A stretch of DNA of 45,526 bases from Planctomycetota bacterium (GCA_021325115.1 JAJPHU010000125.1:1-45526); one strand, 5' to 3'. Positions 28,324 through 38,779 are shown, counted from the stretch's first letter. Notes: a model not told the origin generated them from the sequence alone. Translations and numbers: made by a program.

Positions 28324-29442
28324 TCAATACGATGGGATCGGCAAGCCGTCTCCGTACATGACCAGCATCAAGGCGACATTGGTGGCAATGCTTGCCGAGA
28401 CGAACTCGACGTGGCCGTCGGCGTAGAGGAAATTGGCCCCGCCGGTATGGAAGGCGAAGAAGCCGCCGCCTGTATTGGAGCAATTGATGATGCAGGGACC
28501 GTGGTTCCCCGGATTCATGCCCGTGTAATCGTTGCCAGTGATCCACCAATCACCGTTGTTTTCGTCTGCCCAACCTAAGCCGGAGACACTCAAGCCTTGG
28601 CCGCACAGTGCCGCCGTGGTGGGGCCAAGGGACCGGGGGCCGGCAACATAAACGTTGGGAGCGCCGCCTGCCTCACCCACCATCCAGGTGTTGGAAGTGC
28701 CATCGGTAATCATCATGATCGAGACGGGCTTATCATCGTTCAGGATGCCATGTTCTTCACCGACGGCGCCGAGGCCATAAGTGCCCCTCATGCCGCCTGT
28801 GGTGCCACTTGCAGGTACATAATCGGTGACCGCTACGGTCCAACTTTGGGCACCCGCCATAGGCAGGTCATTGACCTGGTTGGAGCAACCTTGAGCTGTC
28901 CAGGTGTCCGTGTACACCGCATTCGGTGGGCCGGGCGAAGAGGGACAGCGGTAAACCTTCAGAGGTGTGGCTGCGGGGTTGAGAGTGGGGTCGATATTAT
29001 TCGTGTTGTTGGGAGGGTTGTTGAAAAGCAAGGGCGAGGAAGGGCCAAGGGCGTCCGGGGGAGCATTGTTGAAACGTACGCCGCCGCCCTGGCCGATGAT
29101 ATTGGCGACATTAAACCTATTGTACAGGTTTTGTTGTTCGAGGTAAGGTAAAAGATAGACGCCCCAGGGCAGAGAGTAATAGGTACCGCCACTGCCGCTG
29201 TAGTCATCGCTCCCTCCCCACGGGAATATCTGATTGATGCTGTGGTAGTTGTGGAAGGCCAAACCAAGTTGTTTGAGGTTATTGGTACAACTCATGCGGG
29301 CGGCGGCCTCGCGGACCTTTTGCACCGCCGGTAAGAGCAGACCAATGAGGATAGCGATGATGGCAATCACCACCAACAGCTCGATGAGCGTGAACGCACG
29401 CCTACCTCGCCCACGAGAACTTTGTACCACACTGTACCGCAT
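28324..29442 (-). CDS. DUF1559 domain protein with type II prepilin-like N-terminus
   Basis: [55 protein letters not shown]-terminal [17 protein letters not shown]. Confidence 0.95.
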   Translation of the reverse strand: MRYSVVQSSRGRGRRAFTLIELLVVIAIIAILIGLLLPAVQKVREAAARMSCTNNLKQLGLAFHNYHSINQIFPWGGSDDYSGSGGTYYSLPWGVYLLPYLEQQNLYNRFNVANIIGQGGGVRFNNAPPDALGPSSPLLFNNPPNNTNNIDPTLNPAATPLKVYRCPSSPGPPNAVYTDTWTAQGCSNQVNDLPMAGAQSWTVAVTDYVPASGTTGGMRGTYGLGAVGEEHGILNDDKPVSIMMITDGTSNTWMVGEAGGAPNVYVAGPRSLGPTTAALCGQGLSVSGLGWADENNGDWWITGNDYTGMNPGNHGPCIINCSNTGGGFFAFHTGGANFLYADGHVEFVSASIATNVALMLVMYGDGLPIPSY

Positions 29443-29663
29443 GGGACTATCTCCTCAGAAGGGAAACCCGGTTATGTTGGCTTCAGCGGTTTTTCATCGA
29501 GAGGATGCTGCCGCTGTTATCACGCGCATCACTTCTGAATCTGCTGACACAATACTAGAGAATGTGCAATCAAGCGTACTTGTCCGATCCTCCTCAGTCA
29601 ATTGAGATTGAACACATTTTTTCTTAGATCTTTTATCATTACGGCAGGCACCTCGACGGAGAC

Positions 29664-30869
29664 TCAAAACGCTGCCCGCAAGATGCCTTCCAGATCGTCT
29701 ACCGTCACGGGGCGCGGATTGACACGCAGAATGCGCTGGATGGCGAACGCCTTTTCGGCCAAAGGGCGCAATTGCGATTCTGTTACTCCAATATCCCGCA
29801 AACGCAGTGGAATGCCGATATCCCGCCGCAATTGCTCGACGGCGGTAATGGCGGCCTCGGCGGCTTCGGCCTCGCCTTTGCCTTCCACGTTGGCGCCGAG
29901 CAAGCGTGCGATGACGGCGAAATGACGGCGGCGTACCGGCAGATTGTAACGCATGACGAAGGGCAGCAGCAGCCCGTTACCGGCCCCGTGCGAGCAGTGT
30001 GTGGCGCCGCCGACCGGATACTCCAGAGCATGGACCGCGGCGACGCCGACGTTCGAGAACGCCAGGCCAGCCAGCGTCGCGGCCAGGGCCATGCCTTCAC
30101 GAGCCTCGACATCGGCGCCGTGGGCAACGGCACGGCGGAGATATTGGCCGATCAACGCGATCGCTTTCTCCGCGAACATCTCGCCCAAAGGATGGCCGCC
30201 CTGATAGACAGAACGCTCGCCGTGAGGCAGCGGAAAATAGGCGTTGTCCACAGCGGTGTAGGCTTCGATGGCATGTGTCAGAGCATCGATGCCGCTGTCC
30301 GCCGTCACCTTGGGCGGACACGATACAGTCAGCAGCGGATCGACCACGGCCAGGCGTGGCCGCAAATAATTGCTCAGGATGCCGACCTTGATCTTGTGCT
30401 CGCTATCGGTCAGCACGGCGGCGGCGGACACTTCCGAGCCGGTGCCAGCCGTGGTCGGTAGACAAATAAGCGGCAGGACCGGGCCGGGCACCTTGTCATC
30501 GCCGGCATAATCGAGCGACTGGCCGCCGTGTTGCAGGATGGCGGCGGTGATCTTGGCCAGGTCCATGTTGCTGCCGCCACCGAGGCCGAGTACCGCATCG
30601 GGACGGAAAGCGCGGCCCACCGCGATGGCCGCATCGGCGACGCGCGTCGAGGGCTCTGGCTCGCCCTCAGAAAATATTTCGACGACAACGCCCGCTTCAC
30701 TGAGGGACACATGGATCGGCTCGACCAGGCCGGTCTTAACGAGAACAGGATCGGTAACAATCAGAATGCGGCGTGCGCCGAGGCGACGGGCAAGATCGCC
30801 AAGCTGTTGCGTGGCATATCGGCCGAAAAGCAATTGGCCGGCGGAGTGGAACGTCCAGGTGGTACGCAT
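29664..30869 (-). CDS. Iron-containing alcohol dehydrogenase
   Basis: LGLGGGSNMDLAKI; LPTTAGTGSEVSAAAVLTD; DALTHAIEAYTA; GVAAVHALEYPVGGATHCSHGAGNGLLLPFVM. Confidence 0.92.
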   Translation of the reverse strand: MRTTWTFHSAGQLLFGRYATQQLGDLARRLGARRILIVTDPVLVKTGLVEPIHVSLSEAGVVVEIFSEGEPEPSTRVADAAIAVGRAFRPDAVLGLGGGSNMDLAKITAAILQHGGQSLDYAGDDKVPGPVLPLICLPTTAGTGSEVSAAAVLTDSEHKIKVGILSNYLRPRLAVVDPLLTVSCPPKVTADSGIDALTHAIEAYTAVDNAYFPLPHGERSVYQGGHPLGEMFAEKAIALIGQYLRRAVAHGADVEAREGMALAATLAGLAFSNVGVAAVHALEYPVGGATHCSHGAGNGLLLPFVMRYNLPVRRRHFAVIARLLGANVEGKGEAEAAEAAITAVEQLRRDIGIPLRLRDIGVTESQLRPLAEKAFAIQRILRVNPRPVTVDDLEGILRAAF

Positions 30870-30945
30870 GATGAACTCCTTTATTTGTACTAATGAGTTA
30901 GCAGAAGAAACTCCCTCGCCTCCAAGAGGGGAAGGGTTTGGTCCG

Positions 30946-31046
30946 CTAGAGCGCATTGCAAGTAGGTGTAGCGGCTATAGGTCTTCCTCCCTCCCCCACA
31001 AGGGGGGAAGGAGAAAAACGCTACACCCGCTTGCAATACGCTCTAG
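30946..31046. repeat. Nested inverted-repeat element upstream of mog
   Basis: ctagagcgcattgcaagtaggtgtagcg (30946..30973) / cgctacacccgcttgcaatacgctctag (31019..31046), 25/28 complementary, enclosing cctccctcccccacaaggggggaagg. Confidence 0.7.
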
Positions 31047-31093
31047 CCCTAAGAGTATAGCAGGCTGGTAAGAGTATAATCGAAAGGAGGAGA

Positions 31094-31642
31094 ATGTTCA
31101 CCATGAGCACCAATCAAGCGATTCGTATTGGCATTGTCACGGTATCCGACCGGGCCAGCCGCGGCGAATACGAGGACCGCGGCGGGCCAGCCATTCGGGC
31201 TTGCCTGGAAGAAATCCTGTCGTGCGCCTGGGAGGCGGTGCCGCGCCTCATCGCCGATGAGCAGCCGCTTATCGAGGCAACGTTGAAGGAATTGTGCGAT
31301 CACGAAAACTGCTGTCTGGTGGTAACGACTGGCGGCACAGGACCGGCGCGGCGTGACGTGACGCCGGAAGCGACCGAAGCGGTGTGCGACAAGCTGCTCG
31401 ACGGTTTCGGCGAATGGATGCGCGCGGTGTCGCTGAAAGTCGTGCCCACGGCGATCCTGTCGCGGCAGATTGCCGGCATCCGCGGCCGCTCGTTGATTGT
31501 TAATCTGCCAGGCAAACCCAGCGCCATCCGCGATTGTCTGCTGGCGGTGTTCCCGGCCATCCCCTATTGCATCGATCTGCTCGAAGGTCCCTATCTGACG
31601 ACCAACGAGGCCGTGGTCAAGGCGTTTCGACCGAAAGCATAA
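31094..31642 (+). CDS. mog: Molybdopterin adenylyltransferase
   Basis: IRIGIVTVSDRASRGEYEDRGGPAI; LVVTTGGTGPARRDVTPEAT; VVPTAILSRQIAGIRGRSLIVNLPGKP; PYCIDLLEGPYL. Confidence 0.92.
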   Translation: MFTMSTNQAIRIGIVTVSDRASRGEYEDRGGPAIRACLEEILSCAWEAVPRLIADEQPLIEATLKELCDHENCCLVVTTGGTGPARRDVTPEATEAVCDKLLDGFGEWMRAVSLKVVPTAILSRQIAGIRGRSLIVNLPGKPSAIRDCLLAVFPAIPYCIDLLEGPYLTTNEAVVKAFRPKA

Positions 31643-31789
31643 GGGCGTCTGCAGGGCAAGCTGCCCGCTTGCCCGAACAGGAACACGCGAGCAGCTTGCC
31701 CCGGATTGGGCGGAAAAAAGGTTCCTCCTCTGGCGTTTTGCGCGTAAGATAAATCGTCGAGGGATTTCACAGTCAGGCGAGACTCCATC

Positions 31790-34700
31790 GTGCATATCAC
31801 GGCTTCATGTCCCTTCTGTCGGTCGGCTTACCAGGTGCAGGCGGCGCTGCGCGGCCAGTTGGTACGTTGTCCCAACGCCGCCTGCCGCAAGGTCTTTTCT
31901 GTGCCCTCTGAGGAGCCGCTGGAGGTGCCGGCCCCGCCCGCCTCGCCACGCCCCAATCCTCCGCCGCCAGGCAGCAGTCAACGCTCCGGATCGGTCGGCG
32001 AGATGGTGCCGATCTTGCCGGCCGAACAAGCCGCTCCCCCGCAAGGAGGCAATGCAGCCTCGAAGCCTATTTCCGAAATACCGCCGGTAGCACCGGAGAC
32101 AGGAGGCCAGGCCACCGAAAGCGATTGGTGGCAGACAGCCCCCGCGTCGGCTGTTCCCACCAAGGAATTGCCTACCGATGCGGTATGGTGGCGTGAGGCC
32201 CCGCCTGTGCGCAAGCCACAGGCGCCGCTTAAGACGGGCGCGACGCCTGCTCCGGCCCCTTCTCCGCCGCCGACGCAGCGGCTTCGCCGTCCTACACGCT
32301 CTACGGCAGAAACTCAGCCAATGCCCGCCCATCCGCCAGCGGAAACCCAGCCGCTGCCTGCTCTGCCTCCAGAGACGCCAGCTCAACCGCGCGAACTGCC
32401 GCCCGGCACGTGGGAACCGCCGCCGGTACGCCGCGCTGCCCCAAACTCAGAGCGAGCCGTTCCTTCCCAGGCAGAGCTTGAAAACGAGAGGCACACCGAG
32501 CTTGGCAACGAGGCGCCGGCTCGGCCTGGGGACGACGATCGAGAACTGGACGACGAAATCCCGCCGCGCCGGAGTAAGCGCCGTGTCTGGCTTGTCATGC
32601 TGGCGATGTTTTTGGTGCCCGTCCTCATACTTGTGCCCACCGGCTTGTGGGTCTGGCAGAAAATCCATTTCAGCGAAGAGACGCTGGCCGAGAAGGCTCA
32701 CGCCGACTACGCTCAAGGTTCCTTCAGCAGTGCCAAAAGCAAGTACGAAGATCTTGCCCACAGGTTTCCCGGCAGTGAGCACGCCACGGAATATCGCTTC
32801 CTGGCCGATTGGTGCGGCGTGTGTGCTGCCGTTTCCGATCCGGACGCCGACCTGTCTGCCGCAGTAGATCAATTCCTTCGCTTGGTTAAGGAACACAAAA
32901 AAGATCCCTTAATGCGCCAATTGGCTCACGATGCCGGGCAGCGCTTGCTCCATCTGGCCCAGATGCTTGCTGCACGCAACACCAACCCGACCGATGATTC
33001 CCCCTTGTCGGTTGCTGATCGTATCGAACAGCTCCAGCAGACGGTGAGGGCCCTTCGCGCCGATGCGTTGTCTCCAAACGAATCGGCACAGATCGGCGCC
33101 GATCTCGGCAAAGTCCGCCGGGCCGTCGAGTTGGCCTCCACCCGCCGCAAGGTGTTTGCCCAGCTGCACAAGCAAGACAACGAAACACCAATGGATGCCA
33201 TCAAGCGCGTTCGCTCTTTGTTGGCGCGGATGGAGCGCGAATTGCCGGGCATCAGCCAGAGCGACGAAGCGAAGGCGGCGTTGGCCCAGCTGGAAGAAAC
33301 GCACCTGGCCAGCGTCGTTTATCAGCCAGCGGCGAATGTGCCTCCTCCGCGGAGCCAGCCTGCTGGGGACGATGCCGATGTGTTATTGTTTGCTCCGCTC
33401 TTGCCAACGGCCGCGCCCGGCAAAGCGCCGCCGAATGATCCGATTGTGCTGGCTCTGGTTCGCGGCATTCTCTACGCCCTGAAACAATCCAACGGTGAGC
33501 CGAAATGGGCCACGCACGTCGGCATAGACACCACCGTGCTGCCACAGCGGGTTCCGGCCTCGGCGTTCTGCCCGGAATTGCTTCTGGTGCTGTCGGCGGA
33601 CACACAAACGCTGGCGGCGCTGAACGTCGAAGGCGATCAGGTGTGGGAATATCCGGTTGGTCAGCCGGTGCTGGGCCGACCTCTGATCATCGACCAGCGT
33701 GCCTATCTGGCTGACTACAGCGGTTGGGTCCACGAAATCGAGCTGTCGGGCGGGCAATTGCTCGGTCGCTGGCACCTGGGTCAACCGCTGACCTGCGGCG
33801 GCGCCCGTGAAGGCGAGACCAGTCGTATCTATTTTCCCGCTGATGATTCCTGCATCTACGTGTTGGACGTGAAAGCGCGCCGCTGTGTGACCATCCTTTA
33901 CGACGGCCATCCCAGCGGCTCGCTGCGCAGCGAGCCGGTTATCATCCCCCCCGCCGAAGGTGAAACCGCGCCGGGCTATCTCATTCTCAATCAGGCCAGC
34001 GGGCTGGACACCATGCAGCTGCGTGTCTTTGAGCTGCCGTTGCAGGATCGCCATGCTTCCCCGCTGGAACTCAAGCCGCCGGCCACCTTCGCGGGCTGGA
34101 CCTGGTTCGAGCCGAAACAGGACAGCGAGAAGCTGGCCGTCCTCAGCGATGCCGGCCGGCTCGGTCTGTTCGGCATCCGTCAACCGGGCAATCGCGATCC
34201 CGCCTTGTTTCCGCTGCTCCAGCCCGGGGGTCTGGATCTCTCGTCCTTCCTTCGCTCGCCCGTAGCGGCGTCCGCCCGCCGCGCTAGCAAGGGACAGGAA
34301 TTAGCTCAGGAGCGCGGCCGTTCTCAGGTGGTCTACATGCAGGGTGACGATCTGTGGGTGCTGGCTCACGGCCAGTTACAGCAGTTGCAGCTGTATATGG
34401 ACCCGAGAGAGGGGCCGCAAGTGAGGCCCCGCTGGCAAACTCCGCTGGCCCTGGGGTCGCCGCTACACGAAGCCCAGTACATCCCGGAACCGAACGGCCA
34501 TTCTACCTTTGTCCTGGTGACGCAAGCTCTCCAGCAGCCGATGTGCCTGGCCACGGCGGTGAACGAACAGGGGGCCATCGTCTGGCAGCGGCAGCTGGGT
34601 CTGGTTTGTCAGGGGGAGCCGCTGGCCTTGACGCCGCCTGGAGGCGGTCCGCCGTTGCTCTTGGTGCTGGACCAGGGCGGCGGCTTGTTTGTCCTGGACC

Positions 34701-35770
34701 CTTTGCAGCCGAATCGACCGCGCGCTCTCCCGGATGCCCCCGCATTGGTCGGCGACCTGCTGGCGCCGCCGCAGCTGCTGCCGGCAGCGGACGGCCGCTC
34801 CGCCTACGAGATCGCCATTACCGACGCGGGCCAAGAGCTGATCGTTCGCTCCATCCAAGGGGGGGACGACCAGCGCGGCTTGCGCGTCCAGGAACGCAAA
34901 GTGAAGTGGGCGCAAGCGGGTAACAACATGTCGCTGCCGGCCGGCCCGCCAGCTGTGACCGACTCTCATCTGCTGATCCCAATGAGCAATGGCCGGGTTA
35001 AAGGACTGGCCTTGGCGGAATTAGCAACCCAGGAGCAGCCGCCGCTGGAGACCGGCCCTGGCTGGCGGCGCGACACGCGAACTCCTGTCGTCGCGCCCTG
35101 CACGGTGCTGGCCCTGGGTGGCTCGCGCTTCCTGACCACTGACGGTAACCGCAGCCTGTCTGTGGTCGAGTGGCTGCCGGGCAAGGACAAAGTTTGGGAG
35201 CGTCTGCCCAAGGATGGCGAAGGCGATCCGTTCACGACGTTGGAATATCTTATAGCCGCGCCGCCCGTGTTACTGCCCGCCAGGAATAGCCAGCCGCGCA
35301 TCGCCGTTGCCGATTCGTCCGGCGTGCTGCGTCTGTTCACCGTGGCGGCAAACGGCGCCCTGCAACCGGGGCCTACCTGGGACCTCCGAGGCAATCTCAC
35401 CGCTGGACCTTTCGTTCAGGTGACGCCCGAAGGCGATTGGCGTATCGGCTGTGTGCTGGATCGCCGCCGTCTGCTCTGGATCGATCCCGCCAAGCCGGAG
35501 CCGCTGTGGACCTATACCAGCGACGGCCCAGCCATCCTCGGCCCGCCTCAGCGCATCGAGGACATGCTGGTATTGGCCTTGCAGTCCGGGCGCTACGTAG
35601 GGATCGATCCGAACACTGGTCAACCGAAGGGGCCGGGCTACACCTTACGCACCAGCGCCGCACCGGCGGCCACGCCGATGCCCTTCGGTCCCGGCCACAT
35701 GTTCGCGCCCTTAAGCGATGGCACCGCCTTGCTGTTGTCTGTGGAGCTGCTGCGCCAAAAGAAGCCGTAA
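31790..35770 (+). CDS. Large membrane protein: N-terminal zinc-ribbon, Pro-rich region, TM segment, PQQ-like beta-propeller
   Basis: GTG start; ASCPFCRSAYQVQAALRGQLVRCPNAACRKVF; TM WLVMLAMFLVPVLILVPTGLWVW; PQQ-like blades in the C-terminal half. Confidence 0.85.
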   Translation: MHITASCPFCRSAYQVQAALRGQLVRCPNAACRKVFSVPSEEPLEVPAPPASPRPNPPPPGSSQRSGSVGEMVPILPAEQAAPPQGGNAASKPISEIPPVAPETGGQATESDWWQTAPASAVPTKELPTDAVWWREAPPVRKPQAPLKTGATPAPAPSPPPTQRLRRPTRSTAETQPMPAHPPAETQPLPALPPETPAQPRELPPGTWEPPPVRRAAPNSERAVPSQAELENERHTELGNEAPARPGDDDRELDDEIPPRRSKRRVWLVMLAMFLVPVLILVPTGLWVWQKIHFSEETLAEKAHADYAQGSFSSAKSKYEDLAHRFPGSEHATEYRFLADWCGVCAAVSDPDADLSAAVDQFLRLVKEHKKDPLMRQLAHDAGQRLLHLAQMLAARNTNPTDDSPLSVADRIEQLQQTVRALRADALSPNESAQIGADLGKVRRAVELASTRRKVFAQLHKQDNETPMDAIKRVRSLLARMERELPGISQSDEAKAALAQLEETHLASVVYQPAANVPPPRSQPAGDDADVLLFAPLLPTAAPGKAPPNDPIVLALVRGILYALKQSNGEPKWATHVGIDTTVLPQRVPASAFCPELLLVLSADTQTLAALNVEGDQVWEYPVGQPVLGRPLIIDQRAYLADYSGWVHEIELSGGQLLGRWHLGQPLTCGGAREGETSRIYFPADDSCIYVLDVKARRCVTILYDGHPSGSLRSEPVIIPPAEGETAPGYLILNQASGLDTMQLRVFELPLQDRHASPLELKPPATFAGWTWFEPKQDSEKLAVLSDAGRLGLFGIRQPGNRDPALFPLLQPGGLDLSSFLRSPVAASARRASKGQELAQERGRSQVVYMQGDDLWVLAHGQLQQLQLYMDPREGPQVRPRWQTPLALGSPLHEAQYIPEPNGHSTFVLVTQALQQPMCLATAVNEQGAIVWQRQLGLVCQGEPLALTPPGGGPPLLLVLDQGGGLFVLDPLQPNRPRALPDAPALVGDLLAPPQLLPAADGRSAYEIAITDAGQELIVRSIQGGDDQRGLRVQERKVKWAQAGNNMSLPAGPPAVTDSHLLIPMSNGRVKGLALAELATQEQPPLETGPGWRRDTRTPVVAPCTVLALGGSRFLTTDGNRSLSVVEWLPGKDKVWERLPKDGEGDPFTTLEYLIAAPPVLLPARNSQPRIAVADSSGVLRLFTVAANGALQPGPTWDLRGNLTAGPFVQVTPEGDWRIGCVLDRRRLLWIDPAKPEPLWTYTSDGPAILGPPQRIEDMLVLALQSGRYVGIDPNTGQPKGPGYTLRTSAAPAATPMPFGPGHMFAPLSDGTALLLSVELLRQKKP

Positions 35771-35782
35771 AGGAGGTTTCCT

Positions 35783-36943
35783 ATGCGTCACGCCGTTGTC
35801 ATCGATGCTGTCCGCACCCCCATCGGACGTGCTCATTCCGAAAAAGGCATTTACCGCGATGTCCGTGCCGATGACTTGTCGGCAGACCTGATGCGTGCTC
35901 TGCTGGAGCGTGTCGGCTTGCCGGCGGCGGCGGTCGAGGACATTCAATGGGGCTGTGTCAAACAGCAGGGCGAGCAGGGCTACGACGTGGCCCGCATGGC
36001 AGCGCTGATCGCCGGATTGCCGATCGAGGTCGGCGGCGTCACTGTCAATCGCAATTGTGGCTCCAGCTTGCAGGCCATCAACAGTGCCGCCGCCAGCATC
36101 GCCGCCCATGCCGAGGACGTGCAGATCGCCGGCGGCGTCGAACACATGCATCACATTCCGATGGAGGCCGGCTTCGACGCCAGCCCGCGTTTGTGGTATC
36201 GCCATAGTCCCGCCACCATGAACATGGGCCTGACCGCCGAGAACCTGGCCCTGCGCTATAAGATCAGCCGCCGTGAACAGGATGAATGGGCACTGCGCAG
36301 CCATCAACGCGCCGCCGAGGCTACCGACAACGGCGCCTTTGCCAAGGAGATCATTCCAACCTGGGGCCGCGATGAACAAGGCCGCCGCAAGATCATGACC
36401 GAAGATCAGTGCATCCGCCGCGATACCAGCCTGGAAGCGCTGGCGGCGCTCAAGCCGGCCTTCATGCCCGAAGGCGGCACGGTGACAGCCGGCAATTCCA
36501 GCCCGCTTAACGTCGGCGCCGCCGCCCTGCTCATGATGTCCGAAGAGCGGGCGAAGGAACTGGGACTCAAGCCTAAGGTGCGGGTACGCGCTATGGCCGT
36601 TGCCGGCGTTGATCCGTCGGTGATGGGCATTGGCCCGGTGCCGGCGACGCACAAGGCTCTGCAACGAGCCGGATTGAAGCTGGAAGACATCGACCTCATC
36701 GAGATCAACGAGGCCTTCGCGGCCCAGATCTTGGCGGTGATGAAATTGCTCAAGGCCGATCCGGAGAAAGTCAACGTCCGCGGCGGCGCTATCGCCATCG
36801 GCCACCCACTCGGCGCCAGCGGAGCACGCATCTCGACGACGCTGATCCATGCCATGGAAGCACGAAAAGCGCACTTCGGCCTGGCGACTATGTGCATCGG
36901 CGCAGGCCAGGGCATTGCCACCATTTACGAAGCCGTCGAATGA
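35783..36943 (+). CDS. fadA: Acetyl-CoA acyltransferase (thiolase)
   Basis: AVVIDAVRTPIGRAHSEKG; VNRNCGSSLQAINSAAASI; INEAFAAQILAV; GGAIAIGHPLGASGARI; CIGAGQG. Confidence 0.92.
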   Translation: MRHAVVIDAVRTPIGRAHSEKGIYRDVRADDLSADLMRALLERVGLPAAAVEDIQWGCVKQQGEQGYDVARMAALIAGLPIEVGGVTVNRNCGSSLQAINSAAASIAAHAEDVQIAGGVEHMHHIPMEAGFDASPRLWYRHSPATMNMGLTAENLALRYKISRREQDEWALRSHQRAAEATDNGAFAKEIIPTWGRDEQGRRKIMTEDQCIRRDTSLEALAALKPAFMPEGGTVTAGNSSPLNVGAAALLMMSEERAKELGLKPKVRVRAMAVAGVDPSVMGIGPVPATHKALQRAGLKLEDIDLIEINEAFAAQILAVMKLLKADPEKVNVRGGAIAIGHPLGASGARISTTLIHAMEARKAHFGLATMCIGAGQGIATIYEAVE

Positions 36944-37974
36944 CTTTGGCGGCCTTCGATCCGGTCGATGGCCCAGCGAGCAGCCTCCCGGACCACGGGT
37001 TCTGGATCTTCCACAGCGCGGCGCAGGGCCGGCAGGGCCGCAGCGTCGCCGCGATTGCCCAGCACCAGAGCTGCATTGCGGAGTAAACCTGTCCTCTTGG
37101 TCCGCAGAAGCGCCGTGCCGCGGAAACGCTGCCGAAACGTCTCCTCGGACATGCTCAGTACCTCGATCAAATCGAGTTGCATCAGCTCTGGGCGTCCTTG
37201 CAGGGCTGGCTCCGTTCCCGGCGGTGCTTTGCGGTTCCACGGACACACTTCCTGGCACACATCGCAACCGAACAGCCAATCGCCCAGGTTGCGCCGCAGA
37301 TCCTCCGGCACGTTGCCGCGATGCTCGATAGTCAAATAACTGATACAGCGCCGGGCATCGAGCACGCCGGGGGCGACGAACGCTTGCGTCGGACAAGCCT
37401 CCAGGCAGGCGGTGCAACTGCCGCAATGGCTGGCCGTATGCGGCGCATCGCAGGCCAGCTCCAGGTTCGTAAGCAGAGCGCCGAGAAAGAAATAACTGCC
37501 CAGGCGCTTGTTGATAAGCATGGTGTTCTTGCCGAACCAGCCCAACCCGGCGCGGCGGGCGAAATCGCGTTCCAGCAGCGGCGCCGTATCGACGACGCCG
37601 CGACCCCGACAATCGGGACGCTCCTGACGCAGCCAATCGAGCAAGCGACGCAGGCGCTCCCGTAAAACCTCGTGATAATCGCGGCCGCGGGCATAGCAGG
37701 AAATGCGCCCCTGCCCTGTCCGCTTTTCCTCGGTATCGGCAGGACGATAATTCATGCCGACCATGATGATGCTGCGGACTTCGGGCAGGATCGAGGTGGG
37801 ATGGCGGCGGGCCTCGCCATGGCGATCCAGATAATCCATCGTGCCAGCGAAACCACGAGCCAGCCAATCACGCAAGCGGTCAAAGCCGTCGGCTTCCGTG
37901 GCCGGTGCGATGCCGACCAATTCAAAGCCGAGGGCATGGGCTTGTTGCTTCAGACGCTCTTCGAGTAGGGCCAT
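36925..37974 (-). CDS. queG: Epoxyqueuosine reductase
   Basis: GLGWFGKNTMLINKRLGSYFFLGALLTNLEL; CGSCTACLEACPTQAF; GCDVCQEVCPWNRKAP; C-terminal HEAT-like region. Confidence 0.93.
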   Translation of the reverse strand: MALLEERLKQQAHALGFELVGIAPATEADGFDRLRDWLARGFAGTMDYLDRHGEARRHPTSILPEVRSIIMVGMNYRPADTEEKRTGQGRISCYARGRDYHEVLRERLRRLLDWLRQERPDCRGRGVVDTAPLLERDFARRAGLGWFGKNTMLINKRLGSYFFLGALLTNLELACDAPHTASHCGSCTACLEACPTQAFVAPGVLDARRCISYLTIEHRGNVPEDLRRNLGDWLFGCDVCQEVCPWNRKAPPGTEPALQGRPELMQLDLIEVLSMSEETFRQRFRGTALLRTKRTGLLRNAALVLGNRGDAAALPALRRAVEDPEPVVREAARWAIDRIEGRQSHSTAS

Positions 37975-38120
37975 GTTCTCATTTTAGCGGGCGGATTGCC
38001 GCAAACCCCTCTTGCTCATATCACTGAATAAACAAAGCTCGGCTTGCGTCGAAGACAAGGGAATGTTGCGCCGCGTGGGCCGGCGCCGAATGGCTGCTCT
38101 GCAAACATGAGGGATGACGA

Positions 38121-38504
38121 ATGCGTGCAACGAAGTCTTTTATGATGGCGGTGATGGCATTGGGCTTGGCCGCCAGTCTGGGCATGTTTTATGCCGCCGA
38201 TGAGGTCAAACCCAAGTACGACATTGAAGAGATCATGGCGAAAGCCCATAAAGGGAAACCCAGCCTTCTTCAACAAGTGGTCAAGGGCAAGGCCAGCGAG
38301 GAACAAAAGAAGCAACTGTTGGAGTATTATCAGGAGTTGGCCAAGAACAAGCCGCCCAAGGGCGATGCCAAGGATTGGAAAAGACGCACCAACGCCCTGA
38401 TAGTGGCTGCCCAAGATGCCCTCGCCGGCAAACCCAACGCTGCAAGAGCGCTCCAGAGTGCGGCCAAATGCGGCGACTGCCACAAGGCGCATAAGGAAGA
38501 TTGA
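38121..38504 (+). CDS. Small exported cytochrome c-like protein
   Basis: Signal peptide; C-terminal CGDCHKAHKED single CxxCH heme motif. Confidence 0.8.
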   Translation: MRATKSFMMAVMALGLAASLGMFYAADEVKPKYDIEEIMAKAHKGKPSLLQQVVKGKASEEQKKQLLEYYQELAKNKPPKGDAKDWKRRTNALIVAAQDALAGKPNAARALQSAAKCGDCHKAHKED

Positions 38505-38510
38505 GTAGGT

Positions 38511-38678
38511 AGGCGAGCGGGGTTGCGTAATGGAACAGATAGGCGAGCGGGGTTGCGTAATGGAGCAGATAGGCGAGCGGGGTTGCGTAATGGAGCAGAT
38601 AGGCGAGCGGGGTTGCGTAATGGAACAGATAGGCGAGCGGGGTTGCGTAATGGAACAGATAGGCGAGCGGGGTTGCGT
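38511..38678. repeat. 30-bp tandem repeat, five full units plus a partial sixth
   Basis: Unit aggcgagcggggttgcgtaatggarcagat starting at 38511, 38541, 38571, 38601, 38631; partial at 38661. Confidence 0.95.
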
Positions 38679-38747
38679 CAGCGCCCCGAGGCCCCCGCTC
38701 GGGGTGTTGACGCAACCCCGCTCAGGGCGCTGACGCAACCTCGCTCG
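38664..38747. repeat. Palindrome at the end of the 30-bp tandem array
   Basis: cgagcggggttgcgtcagcgccc / gggcgctgacgcaacctcgctcg, 22/23, with an additional internal gttgacgcaaccccgctc copy. Confidence 0.75.
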
Positions 38748-38779
38748 TTTCAGAGTTCTTTTATCTTGAGGCACCAATC

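Noticed and set aside
35711-37867. 718-aa minus-strand ORF
   Set aside because: Antisense/shifted frame across fadA and queG, both of which have clear motifs in other frames; a high-GC artefact.
38511-38678. Regular 30-bp repeats as a CRISPR array
   Set aside because: Units are directly contiguous with no variable spacers, and no cas genes are visible.
38016-38777. Minus-strand ORF of 253 aa with ITQPRSPICS repeats
   Set aside because: Produced by translating the tandem DNA repeat and the antisense of the cytochrome c gene; no plausible start or homology.
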